From positions 62,001 to 126,000 of the forward strand of contig NZ_JACHJY010000010.1 in assembly GCF_014203895.1 (NCBI RefSeq): DNA of 64,000 nt, given 5' to 3'. The translations under genes and the position numbers were made by a program. Positions within the stretch are counted from its first letter, which is position 1; the number at the start of each line of letters is the position of its first letter. This DNA comes from Streptomyces nymphaeiformis (GTDB lineage: Bacteria; Actinomycetota; Actinomycetes; Streptomycetales; Streptomycetaceae). Below are positions 32,886 to 40,548 of this stretch, in pieces. A model generated the notes under the pieces. That model saw nothing but the letters and a program-made list of their open reading frames with translations, was not told the DNA's origin and made no database searches.

Positions 32886-34198
32886 CGGCCGTCGCCCCCG
32901 CCCACGCCGCGGCCCCCGCCCACGCCGAACCCCTCTGGCTCCCGCTCGCCCACGGCGTGGGCTCCCAGCGCGACCTTCCCCTCTCTCCCTTCTACGCGTA
33001 CGCCGGCGCCTTCACCGCCCTCCTCGTCTCCTTCCTCGCCCTCGGCCTGCTCTGGTCCTCCTCCCGCTTCCGCGGCGACCTCTCCGGCCGCCCGCTCCCC
33101 GCCGCCCTCCAGCGGCTCGCCGACGCCCCCGCCACCCGAACCGCCCTCCGGCTCCTCGGCGTCGCCGCCGCCGTCCTCTTCCTGTTCCACCTCCTCCTCG
33201 GCCCCGACGACCCGGACCGCAACCCGGCGCCCGGCGCCCTCTACGTCCTCCTCTGGGTCGGACTCGTCCCCGCCTCCCTCCTCCTCGGCCCCGTCTGGCG
33301 CCTCCTCAACCCCCTGCGTGCCCTCCACGCCCTCCGCCCGCCCCGGAACCCACGCCCCCTGCCTGCCGCGCTCGGCATCCGCCCCGCCGCCGCCGGACTC
33401 CTCCTCTTCACCTGGCTGGAGCTCGTCGCCCCCGACAACACCTCCACCACCACCCTCCTGACCGCCCTCGCCGTCCACATCGCCGTCCAACTCCTGGGCG
33501 CCGCCCGGTACGGCGACCGGTGGTTCGCCCACGCCGACCCCTTCGAGGCGTACTCCTCCCTTCTCGCCCGGCTCTCCCCCCTCGGCCGCCGCGCCGACGG
33601 CCGACTGGTCCTGCGCTCCCCCTTCCACGGCCTCGACTCCACCCCGCACACCCCCGGACTCGTCGCCACCGTCTGCGTCCTCCTCGGCTCCACCGCCTAC
33701 GACGGCCTCTCCGACAACCCCCGCTGGATCACCACCCTCCAGACCTCCTCCCTCGGCCCCGTCCCCACCGCCACGCTCGGCCTCCTCGCCGCCGTCGCCC
33801 TCGCCGCCTCCTGCTACGGCCTCTGCGCCGGCGCCCTGCGCCTGATGAACCCCGCACTCACCACTCCGCTCACCTCCTTCGCCCACTCGCTCCTGCCCAT
33901 CGCCCTCGGCTATCTCGTGGCCCACTACTTCTCACTTCTCGTGACCGAAGGACCACGTACCGTCATCTTGGCAGGGGGCACTGACAACGCCCCCTCGCCC
34001 GCTCCACCACTGGGTCCCGGGGGCCTCGCCACCCTCCAGGTCGTCGCGATCGTCACCGGTCACGTCCTCGGTGTCGTCGCCGCGCACGACCGGTCCGTGC
34101 GCCTCTTCCCGCCCGCCCGGGCCGTCGCCGGCCAACTCCCGCTGTTCGCGCTGATGATCGCGTACACCCTCGGCGGCATCGGCCTGCTGATCGCCTGA
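32882..34198 (+). CDS. Polytopic membrane protein of the beta-helix operon
   Basis: A 438-aa integral membrane protein with about 10 helices. A short exported-looking N-terminus (HAAAPAHAEPLWLPLAHGVGSQRDLPLSPF) precedes the first helix. Conserved-looking polar features are HADPFEAYSSLLARLSPLG between helices and AHYFSLLVTEGPRT late in the chain. It vaguely resembles the actinobacterial membrane proteins sometimes labelled fenitrothion hydrolase, but I see no hydrolase motif and do not adopt that name. The ATG overlaps the lipoprotein stop (ATGA). The three genes therefore form one coupled operon, likely one membrane complex. Confidence 0.8.
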   Translation: MTAVAPAHAAAPAHAEPLWLPLAHGVGSQRDLPLSPFYAYAGAFTALLVSFLALGLLWSSSRFRGDLSGRPLPAALQRLADAPATRTALRLLGVAAAVLFLFHLLLGPDDPDRNPAPGALYVLLWVGLVPASLLLGPVWRLLNPLRALHALRPPRNPRPLPAALGIRPAAAGLLLFTWLELVAPDNTSTTTLLTALAVHIAVQLLGAARYGDRWFAHADPFEAYSSLLARLSPLGRRADGRLVLRSPFHGLDSTPHTPGLVATVCVLLGSTAYDGLSDNPRWITTLQTSSLGPVPTATLGLLAAVALAASCYGLCAGALRLMNPALTTPLTSFAHSLLPIALGYLVAHYFSLLVTEGPRTVILAGGTDNAPSPAPPLGPGGLATLQVVAIVTGHVLGVVAAHDRSVRLFPPARAVAGQLPLFALMIAYTLGGIGLLIA

Positions 34199-34258
34199 CC
34201 GCCGGAGCGCCCCGCCCACCCCACCGACCGATCGCCTCATCCCGACCGGAGCGGCATC

Positions 34259-34921
34259 ATGGACCCCGTGCCCCAGACCCGCCCCCGAACCCAGCCGGCG
34301 CTCCGCCGCGCCCCCGTGCAGCAGCGCAGCGCCGAGCGGCTGGCCCGGATCCTCGACGCCTGCGCCGTACTCCTCGACGAGACCGGGTACGAACAGCTGA
34401 GCACCCGCGCCGTCGCCGCCCGTGCGGGCGTCCCCATCGGCTCCGTCTACCGCTTCTTCGGCAACAAACGGGCGATGGTCGCCGCCCTCGCCCACCGGAA
34501 CCTCGACCGGTACGCCGAGCGGGTCTCGGAGCGGCTCGCCGGGGCTCCGATCCTCGACGCGCTCGGTGCCATCGACGGCGTCCTCGACGAGTTCATCGAG
34601 ATGAAGCGGACCGTGCCCGGGTTCGCGCTCGTCGACTTCGGGCTGCCCGCCGCCGCACCCGGAGAGGCCGCGGCGGACGGCACGGCCGAAGCCGCCGCCG
34701 AGGACCCCAACCGGCTCGTCGCCGAACGGATCTGCGCGCTCCTCGCCACCCACCTGGGCCGCGCCGCGGACGAGGAGCTGCACCGGAAGGTGCTCGTCGG
34801 CGTCGAGACCGCCGACGCCCTCGTCCGGCTGGCCTTCCGCGTGGACCCTGCGGGGGACCCGGCGCTCGTCGCCGAGACGCGGTGTCTGCTCCACGCGTAC
34901 CTGGCGCCCTCGCTCTCGTAG
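34259..34921 (+). CDS. TetR-family regulator of the molybdopterin oxidoreductase
   Basis: A 220-aa repressor with the HTH at about 25-72 (RLARILDACAVLLDETGYEQLSTRAVAARAGVPIGSVYRFFGNKRAMVAAL) and an unrelated C-terminal ligand domain. It follows the membrane operon by 60 bp but is better linked to the downstream oxidoreductase: a perfect palindrome lies between this stop and that start. The ATG has weak upstream GGAGCGGC. Ligand unknown. Confidence 0.9.
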   Translation: MDPVPQTRPRTQPALRRAPVQQRSAERLARILDACAVLLDETGYEQLSTRAVAARAGVPIGSVYRFFGNKRAMVAALAHRNLDRYAERVSERLAGAPILDALGAIDGVLDEFIEMKRTVPGFALVDFGLPAAAPGEAAADGTAEAAAEDPNRLVAERICALLATHLGRAADEELHRKVLVGVETADALVRLAFRVDPAGDPALVAETRCLLHAYLAPSLS

Positions 34922-34945
34922 CCCCGCGCGACCCCTCCCGCCCGT

Positions 34946-34963
34946 GCCTACCGGTCGGTAGGC
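34946..34963. promoter_or_regulatory. TetR operator GCCTACCG-GT-CGGTAGGC
   Basis: Perfect 8-bp arms around GT, 33 bp upstream of the oxidoreductase ATG and 25 bp after tetR. The TACCGGTCGGTA core is a common operator form for TetR proteins in actinomycetes. It would overlap the oxidoreductase promoter. Confidence 0.75.
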
Positions 34964-34995
34964 TCGGCGTCACCCGACGCACCCAGGGAGACGCC

Positions 34996-37194
34996 ATGTC
35001 CACCGCCCTGCGCATCTGCCCCCTCTGCGAAGCGACCTGCGGTCTCGCCCTGACGCTCGACGGGAGCCGCGTCACCGGGGCGCGCGGCGACCGCGAAGAC
35101 GTCTTCAGCAAGGGGTTCATCTGCCCCAAGGGGGCCTCCTTCCCCTCCATCGACGCCGACCCCGACCGGCTCCGCGCCCCGATGGTCCGCAAGGACGGCA
35201 GGCTCCAGGAGGCCACCTGGACCGAGGCGTTCGACACGATCGCCGCCCGAATCCGGCCGCTCATCGAGGAGTACGGCCCGGACTCCGTGGGTATCGTCCT
35301 GGGCAACCCCAATGCGCACACAATCGCCGGCGCCCTCTACCCGCCCCTGCTGATAGCCGCGTTGCGCACCCGGAACCTGTTCACGGCCTCCACGCTCGAC
35401 CAGATGCCCAAGCACGTCTCCAGCGGCCTGCTCTTCGGGGATCCCTTCGCCGTCCCCGTGCCCGACCTGGACCGCACCGACCACCTGCTGATCCTCGGAG
35501 CCAACCCGCTGGACTCCAACGGCAGCCTGTGCACCGCCCCCGACTTCCCCGGCAGGCTGAAGGCGCTGCGCCGGCGCGGCGGGACCCTCACCGTCGTCGA
35601 CCCCCGGCGCACCCGCACCGCCCGCCTCGCCGACCGGCACGTCGCGATCCGCCCCGGCGCCGACGCGCTGCTCCTCGCCGCCCTCGTCCACACCCTCTTC
35701 GACGAGGAGCTCACCGACCTCGGCCCGCTCGCCGCCCACGTGGAGGGCGTCGAGGAGGTACGGGCCGCGGTGCGGGAGTTCAGCCCCGAGGCCGTCGCAC
35801 CCGCCTGCGACGTGGACGCGGACACCATCCGCGCCCTCGCCCGGGAGCTCGCCGCCGCGCCCACCGCCGCCGTCTACGGGCGGATGGGCAGCTCCACCGT
35901 GGAGTACGGCAGCCTCGCCAACTGGCTCGTCGACGTCCTCAACGTCCTCACCGGCAACCTCGACCGGCCCGGCGGCGCGCTCTTCCCGCTCTCCGCGACC
36001 ACGCCCGCCCCGCGCCCCGCAGGACCGGGCAGGGGCTTCGCCCTCGGCCGCCGGCACAGCAGGGTCTCGCACCACCCCGAGGTCAAGGGCGAGTTGCCGC
36101 TCGTCGCCCTCGCCGAGGAGATCGAGACGCCGGGGGAGGGGCGCATCCGCGCGGTGATCACCGTCGCCGCGAACCCCGTCCTCTCCGCGCCCGACGGGGA
36201 CCGCCTCGACGCGGCCCTGGACTCCCTCGACCTGATGGTCGCCGTCGACCCGTACCTCAACGAGACCACCCGCCACGCCGACGTCCTGCTGCCCCCGCCG
36301 CCGCCCTCCCGGAGCGCCCACTTCGACTTCGCCTTCAACTCCTTCGCCGTCCGCGACCAGGCCCGCTACACGCCGGCGGCCGTCCCCCTCGAGGCGGACC
36401 GCATGGACGAGTGCGAGATCCACGCCCGGCTGATCCTCGCCGTGACCGGGATGCACGGCGCCCCGCCGTCCGCCGTCGACGACCTCGCCATCGACACCAC
36501 CCTCGCCAAGGCCGTGACGCAGGAGCACTCGCCTGCGTACGGCGCGGACCCCAAGGAGTTCGCCGCCGGGCTCTCCGGGGCCGGCGGAGCCGAGCGGCGG
36601 CTCGACCTGATGCTGCGGCTCGGCCCGTACGGCCTCACCCTCGACGAGCTGAAGGCGCACCCGCACGGCATCGACCTCGGGCCGCTGAAGCCGCGCCTGC
36701 CCGCGCTCCTCAAGACCCGCAGCGGACGGATCGAGCTGTTCCCGGAGCCCCTCGCCGCCGACCTGCCCCGGCTCCGGGCCGCCCTCGACGCCGTACCGGA
36801 GCCGGGAACCCTCCAGCTCGTCGGGCGCAGGCACCTGCGCTCGAACAACAGCTGGCTGCACAACACGCCGACCCTGGGCGGAGGTTCGAACCGCTGCACC
36901 CTCCAGGTGCACCCCCGGGACGCGGAGCGGCTCCGGCTGGCCGACGGCGGGATCGCCCGCGTGAAGGGGGAGGGCGGCGAGCTGGAGGTGCCGGTGGAGG
37001 TCACCGATAGCGTGCGGCCGGGCGTCGTCAGCCTCCCGCACGGCTGGGGTCACGACCGGCCGGGCACCCGGCTCGCCGTCGCGTCCGCGCGCCCCGGCGT
37101 CAACGTCAACCAGCTGCTCGACGGCTCCCGGATCGACCCCCTCTCCGGGACCGCCGTCCTGAACGGCTTCCCCGTGGAGGTGTCACCCCTGTAG
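34996..37194 (+). CDS. Molybdopterin-dependent oxidoreductase with one [4Fe-4S] site (formate dehydrogenase/nitrate reductase superfamily)
   Basis: A 732-aa catalytic subunit. The N-terminal cluster ligands are Cys8, Cys11, Cys15 and Cys43 (CPLCEATCG ... FICPKG). The molybdopterin domains follow (LLILGANPLDSNGSL, MGSSTVEYGSLANWLVDVLNVLTGNLDRPGGALF, and the C-terminal MGD-binding RHLRSNNSWLHNTPTLGGG). There is no Tat signal, so it is cytoplasmic. No partner subunit is encoded nearby; the actinobacterial stand-alone members are of uncertain substrate. Start is the ATG of MSTALRICPLC. Regulation by the upstream TetR through the palindrome is likely. Confidence 0.9.
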   Translation: MSTALRICPLCEATCGLALTLDGSRVTGARGDREDVFSKGFICPKGASFPSIDADPDRLRAPMVRKDGRLQEATWTEAFDTIAARIRPLIEEYGPDSVGIVLGNPNAHTIAGALYPPLLIAALRTRNLFTASTLDQMPKHVSSGLLFGDPFAVPVPDLDRTDHLLILGANPLDSNGSLCTAPDFPGRLKALRRRGGTLTVVDPRRTRTARLADRHVAIRPGADALLLAALVHTLFDEELTDLGPLAAHVEGVEEVRAAVREFSPEAVAPACDVDADTIRALARELAAAPTAAVYGRMGSSTVEYGSLANWLVDVLNVLTGNLDRPGGALFPLSATTPAPRPAGPGRGFALGRRHSRVSHHPEVKGELPLVALAEEIETPGEGRIRAVITVAANPVLSAPDGDRLDAALDSLDLMVAVDPYLNETTRHADVLLPPPPPSRSAHFDFAFNSFAVRDQARYTPAAVPLEADRMDECEIHARLILAVTGMHGAPPSAVDDLAIDTTLAKAVTQEHSPAYGADPKEFAAGLSGAGGAERRLDLMLRLGPYGLTLDELKAHPHGIDLGPLKPRLPALLKTRSGRIELFPEPLAADLPRLRAALDAVPEPGTLQLVGRRHLRSNNSWLHNTPTLGGGSNRCTLQVHPRDAERLRLADGGIARVKGEGGELEVPVEVTDSVRPGVVSLPHGWGHDRPGTRLAVASARPGVNVNQLLDGSRIDPLSGTAVLNGFPVEVSPL

Positions 37195-37201
37195 GTCGCC
37201 T

Positions 37202-37278
37202 CCAGGTCGGTTGCGCAAGCACCCCCGCCGTGACCTGGGGTTTTGCTCGTATTGCTCACGCGTCAACATCTTGTTAAC
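37202..37278. promoter_or_regulatory. Terminator and AT-rich promoter segment before the CitMHS gene
   Basis: CCAGGTC (37202-37208) pairs with GACCTGG (37232-37238), followed by GGTTTT: a long-loop terminator for the oxidoreductase gene. The dyad GTCAAC-ATCTT-GTTAAC at 37262-37278 lies in an unusually AT-rich patch 74 bp before the transporter ATG and may be an operator. Confidence 0.45.
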
Positions 37279-37351
37279 GGCAGAAGGGGGCACCTACCGT
37301 CATCCGGACCGCCGCTCGGCGGGGTTCAAGGGTGAACGTGAGGTGTCCTCC

Positions 37352-38770
37352 ATGCTGACCGTCCTCGGCTTCGCCATGATCGCGACCTTCCTGGTCCTGA
37401 TCATGCTGAAAAAAATGTCGCCGATCGCGGCGCTCGTGCTGATTCCCGCGCTGTTCTGCGTCGCGGTCGGGCAGGGGGCCCAGCTCGGCGACTACGTCAT
37501 CGAAGGAGTCGGCAAGCTGGCGCCGACGGCCGCGATGCTGATGTTCGCGATCGTCTACTTCGGCGTCATGATCGACGTCGGCCTCTTCGACCCGATCGTC
37601 CGGGGCATCCTGCGCTTCTGCAAGGCCGACCCCGTGCGCGTGGTCGTGGGTACGGCGGTGCTCGCCGCGATCGTCTCCCTGGACGGCGACGGTTCCACCA
37701 CCTTCATGATCACCGTCTCGGCGATGTATCCGCTGTACAAGCGGCTCAAGATGAGCCTGGTGGTCATGACGGGTGTCGCCGCCACGGCCAACGGCGTCAT
37801 GAACACCCTGCCGTGGGGCGGTCCCACCGCCCGCGCCGCGACCGCGCTCAAGCTCGACGCCGCCGACATCTTCGTGCCGATGATCCCCGCGCTCGGCGTG
37901 GGCCTGCTCTTCGTCTTCGTCCTGGCGTACGTGCTCGGGCGCCGTGAGCGCAAGCGCATCGGCTACCTGACCCTCGACGAGGCGCTGGTCCCCGAGACCG
38001 AGACCGTACTGGTCGCGGCGGGCGGCAAGGGCAAGGGCAAGGGCGAGGGCAAGGGCGGGAAGGCCGTCGGCGCCGGCGGCGACGCGTCCGGCGCGCAGGC
38101 CGGTACGGGCGCCGGTGAGGGCGACGGCTTCCAGGGTCTCGACCCGAAGCGTGCGACGCTCCGCCCCAAGCTGTACTGGTTCAACGCCGGCCTCACGGTG
38201 GCGCTGCTCGCCGCGATGATCCTCGAACTGCTGCCGATCCCGGTGCTGTTCCTCCTCGGTGCCGCCCTCGCGCTCACCGTCAACTACCCGAAGATGGACG
38301 ACCAGAAGGCGCGCCTCGCCGCCCACGCGGACAACGTCCTCAACGTCGCCGGCATGGTCTTCGCCGCCGCCGTCTTCACCGGTGTCCTCACCGGTACGGG
38401 CATGGTCAAGCACATGGCCGACTGGCTCGTCGGTGCGATCCCCGCCGGCATGGGCCCGCACATGGCCCTGGTGACCGGCGTGCTGAGCCTCCCGCTCACG
38501 TACTTCATGTCGAACGACGGCTTCTACTTCGGCGTGCTGCCGGTCCTCGCGGAGGCGGGTGCCGCGCACGGTGTGTCGCCCCTGGAGATCGCCCGCGCCT
38601 CGCTGGTCGGCCAGGCCCTGCACATGTCGAGCCCGCTGGTGCCCGCCGTGTACGTCCTCGTCGGCATGGCGAAGGTGGAGTTCGGCGACCACACCAGGTT
38701 CACGGTGAAGTGGGCCGCCCTGACCTCGCTGGTCGTGCTGGCGGCCGGGATCCTCTTCGGGATCATCTGA
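37352..38770 (+). CDS. CitMHS family metal-citrate/H+ symporter
   Basis: A 472-aa transporter with about 12 helices, importing citrate complexed with a divalent metal. Family landmarks: MLTVLGFAMIATFLVLIMLKKMSP at the start, IVSLDGDGSTTFMITVSAMYPLYKRL, TANGVMNTLPWGGPTARAATAL, and late YFMSNDGFYFGVLPVLAE and VGQALHMSSPLVPAVYVLVG. The central cytoplasmic loop is enlarged by a KGKGKGEGKGGK stretch. ATG at 37352; a GTG 9 bp upstream is possible. With tctCBA this is the second citrate-type uptake system in the window. Confidence 0.93.
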   Translation: MLTVLGFAMIATFLVLIMLKKMSPIAALVLIPALFCVAVGQGAQLGDYVIEGVGKLAPTAAMLMFAIVYFGVMIDVGLFDPIVRGILRFCKADPVRVVVGTAVLAAIVSLDGDGSTTFMITVSAMYPLYKRLKMSLVVMTGVAATANGVMNTLPWGGPTARAATALKLDAADIFVPMIPALGVGLLFVFVLAYVLGRRERKRIGYLTLDEALVPETETVLVAAGGKGKGKGEGKGGKAVGAGGDASGAQAGTGAGEGDGFQGLDPKRATLRPKLYWFNAGLTVALLAAMILELLPIPVLFLLGAALALTVNYPKMDDQKARLAAHADNVLNVAGMVFAAAVFTGVLTGTGMVKHMADWLVGAIPAGMGPHMALVTGVLSLPLTYFMSNDGFYFGVLPVLAEAGAAHGVSPLEIARASLVGQALHMSSPLVPAVYVLVGMAKVEFGDHTRFTVKWAALTSLVVLAAGILFGII

Positions 38771-38831
38771 CCCGGCCGGCCCGGGCCCCCGTCACCCGTG
38801 GTGCGGGGGAGTGAGCCGGACGAGTGGAAGT

Positions 38832-38863
38832 CGGAGGGTGGCGCGCCGGGTCGCCACCCTCCG
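38832..38863. terminator. Terminator after the CitMHS gene
   Basis: CGGAGGGTGGCG (38832-38843) pairs perfectly with 38852-38863 around an 8-nt loop. Confidence 0.8.
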
Positions 38864-38884
38864 TGTCCCTGTTGTGACAGATAG

Positions 38885-38909
38885 TCGGATTATCGCAGTA
38901 AGTATCCGA
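38885..38909. promoter_or_regulatory. Inverted repeat TCGGAT-N13-ATCCGA upstream of the Gly/Asn-repeat gene
   Basis: Perfect 6-bp arms in an AT-rich stretch 27 bp before the ATG, immediately upstream of the ribosome site GGAGG. Possible operator or promoter-overlapping site for the secreted-protein/sortase operon. Confidence 0.5.
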
Positions 38910-38936
38910 TGAATTCACGACTGGAGGACCTCCGTC

Positions 38937-39653
38937 ATGACGACACCCCCCACCCGCGCCCTGCTCCGCGCGGCGCTCGCCACCATGGCGCTCAGCGCCG
39001 TCACCCTCGGGGGTGCCCCGGCGGCCTTCGCCGCGCCCGGTGACAACGGCGACGTCAAGGTGCACCGGCAGGGCACCCCCGACAGCAGCCAGGCCAACGA
39101 GCCCCAGGTCGGATGCGTCTTCCGCTTCGCCGCCTTCAACTTCGACGGTCTGCAGAGCATCCAGTGGAACATCTACGAGCAGCCGGGCCTGCCGGGCAAC
39201 CAGGATCCGTCGCTGAAGAACGGCAGCATCGCCATCGACAGCAACGGTGACGGGCACACGGACGACATCACCGGCCTGGCGAGCGGCATGTACAAGGTCG
39301 AATGGACCTGGGTGGGGCAGAACGGCGCCGCGAAGTCCAAGGTCTTCCGGGTGAACTGCGACAACGGCAACGGCGGGAACGGCAACGGAGGCAACGGGAA
39401 CGGAGGAAACGGCAACGGCGGGAACGGCAACGGCGGGAACGGGAACGGCGGGAACGGCAACGGAGGCAACGGCGGCGGCCACGGGCACAAGCCCCACGGC
39501 CCGGTCGGCGCGGGCGGCGGCGGCAGCGCGCAGCTCGCCGCCGAGGACTCCTCCGCCTTCGGCGTCGGGGCGGCCGTCGCCGCCGGCCTCGCCGGCACGG
39601 CCGGACTCGTCCTGATCCGCCGCTCGCGCCGCCGCGACAATGGCGCCGCGTAG
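38937..39653 (+). CDS. Secreted surface protein with Asn-Gly repeats
   Basis: A 238-aa exported protein. Signal peptide cleaved after FAA/AFA (about 33). A compact globular domain (about 35-140) holds two cysteines (VGCVFRF, RVNCDNG). Then come seven NGNGG repeats (residues 143-177), HGHKPHGP, a hydrophobic segment (FGVGAAVAAGLAGTAGLVLI) and RRSRRR. This is the layout of a wall- or membrane-anchored protein, but no clear LPxTG or LAxTG precedes the hydrophobic part; QLAAEDS occupies that place. The next gene is a sortase and overlaps it by 14 bp. Good GGAGG box before ATG. Confidence 0.82.
   Translation: MTTPPTRALLRAALATMALSAVTLGGAPAAFAAPGDNGDVKVHRQGTPDSSQANEPQVGCVFRFAAFNFDGLQSIQWNIYEQPGLPGNQDPSLKNGSIAIDSNGDGHTDDITGLASGMYKVEWTWVGQNGAAKSKVFRVNCDNGNGGNGNGGNGNGGNGNGGNGNGGNGNGGNGNGGNGGGHGHKPHGPVGAGGGGSAQLAAEDSSAFGVGAAVAAGLAGTAGLVLIRRSRRRDNGAA
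39363..39467 (+). repeat. Seven 15-bp repeats coding for NGNGG
   Basis: Seven in-frame 15-bp units (AACGGCAACGGCGGG and synonymous variants). Third-position variation (GGC/GGG/GGA) breaks perfect identity and should limit slippage. Confidence 0.9.
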
Positions 39654-40377
39654 GTCCCGCTTCACGCGCAGGCAGCGGCGCCTGCTCCGGCTCGCCAGGA
39701 CCGTGGCGGTGACCACGGCCATGGTGACCGGAGGCATCTGGTGGGCCGGTGACGGGGAACCGGCCGACCCGCCGCTCGCCGCCGCCCCGGCCGCCCACGG
39801 CCGGGTCGGTCCGGCGGCCGGAGCGCCCGCCGCCCTGGCCCACAGGGCGAAGCCCCGGTCCGTGCCCAAGGCCACGCCCGCGCCGCGGCCCGCGCCCGCC
39901 CCCGCACCGATGGCCCGGTCGCGTCCCGTCACCGTCGCCGTCCCGGCCATCACCATCGAGGCCCCCGTGATCGAGCTCGGCCTCGACGCCACCGGACGGC
40001 TCGGCACACCGCCCGTCGACGACCCCCGCGTCGTCGGCTGGTACGCCAAGGGGCCCACCCCCGGCGAACGCGGCACCGCCGTCGTCGTCGGCCACCGCGA
40101 CACCCGCACCGGGCCCGCCGTCTTCCTCAACCTCAACTCGCTCAGCCAGGGCAACACCGTCCGGGTCGCCCGAGCCGACGGCAAGGTCGCCGTCTTCACG
40201 GTCGACCGCGTCGAGACGTACGCCAAGAACGACTTCCCCGACAAGGAGGTGTACGGAGACACCGGGCGGCCCGAGCTGCGGTTGCTCACCTGCGGCGGAG
40301 CCTTCGACCGGGGCAAGGGCTACGAGGCGAACATCGTGGTCTTCGCCCACCTCACCGAGATCGCCCAGAAGATCTGA
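39640..40377 (+). CDS. Class F sortase
   Basis: Transpeptidase of 245 aa, anchored by one N-terminal helix (about 20-36) after a basic segment, with a long Pro/Ala linker. The catalytic domain starts near 95 (PVTVAVPAITIEAPVIELGLDATGRLGTPPVDDPRVVGWY). Catalytic His152 (VVVGHRDT), Cys218 (LLTCGG) and Arg224 (FDRGKGY) are in place. The ATG overlaps the upstream gene by 14 bp, so it is translated from the same message. Such pairs are common in Streptomyces; the natural substrate of class F sortases is not well defined. Confidence 0.92.
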   Translation: MAPRRSRFTRRQRRLLRLARTVAVTTAMVTGGIWWAGDGEPADPPLAAAPAAHGRVGPAAGAPAALAHRAKPRSVPKATPAPRPAPAPAPMARSRPVTVAVPAITIEAPVIELGLDATGRLGTPPVDDPRVVGWYAKGPTPGERGTAVVVGHRDTRTGPAVFLNLNSLSQGNTVRVARADGKVAVFTVDRVETYAKNDFPDKEVYGDTGRPELRLLTCGGAFDRGKGYEANIVVFAHLTEIAQKI

Positions 40378-40387
40378 CCGCCGGCTC

Positions 40388-40405
40388 CCGGGCCCCACGG
40401 CCCGG
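40388..40405. terminator. Hairpin after the sortase gene
   Basis: CCGGGCC (40388-40394), loop CCAC, GGCCCGG (40399-40405), 10 bp after the sortase stop, in the gap before a convergent gene. Confidence 0.65.
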
Positions 40406-40548
40406 CCCGCCGAACCCGCACACGAACCCACGCCCCGCCCGACGGACCCAGCCGCTCCGCCGACCGGGGCGTGCGGCGTCCCCGGGGTTCGGAGCCATGA
40501 GGTTTCGGCCGCCCCCCGGAGCCGACCCCCGGTCCGGAGAAGCCCCGT

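Noticed and set aside
32882..34198. Naming the membrane protein a fenitrothion hydrolase
   Set aside because: Only a vague resemblance in length and topology; no hydrolase residues can be identified.
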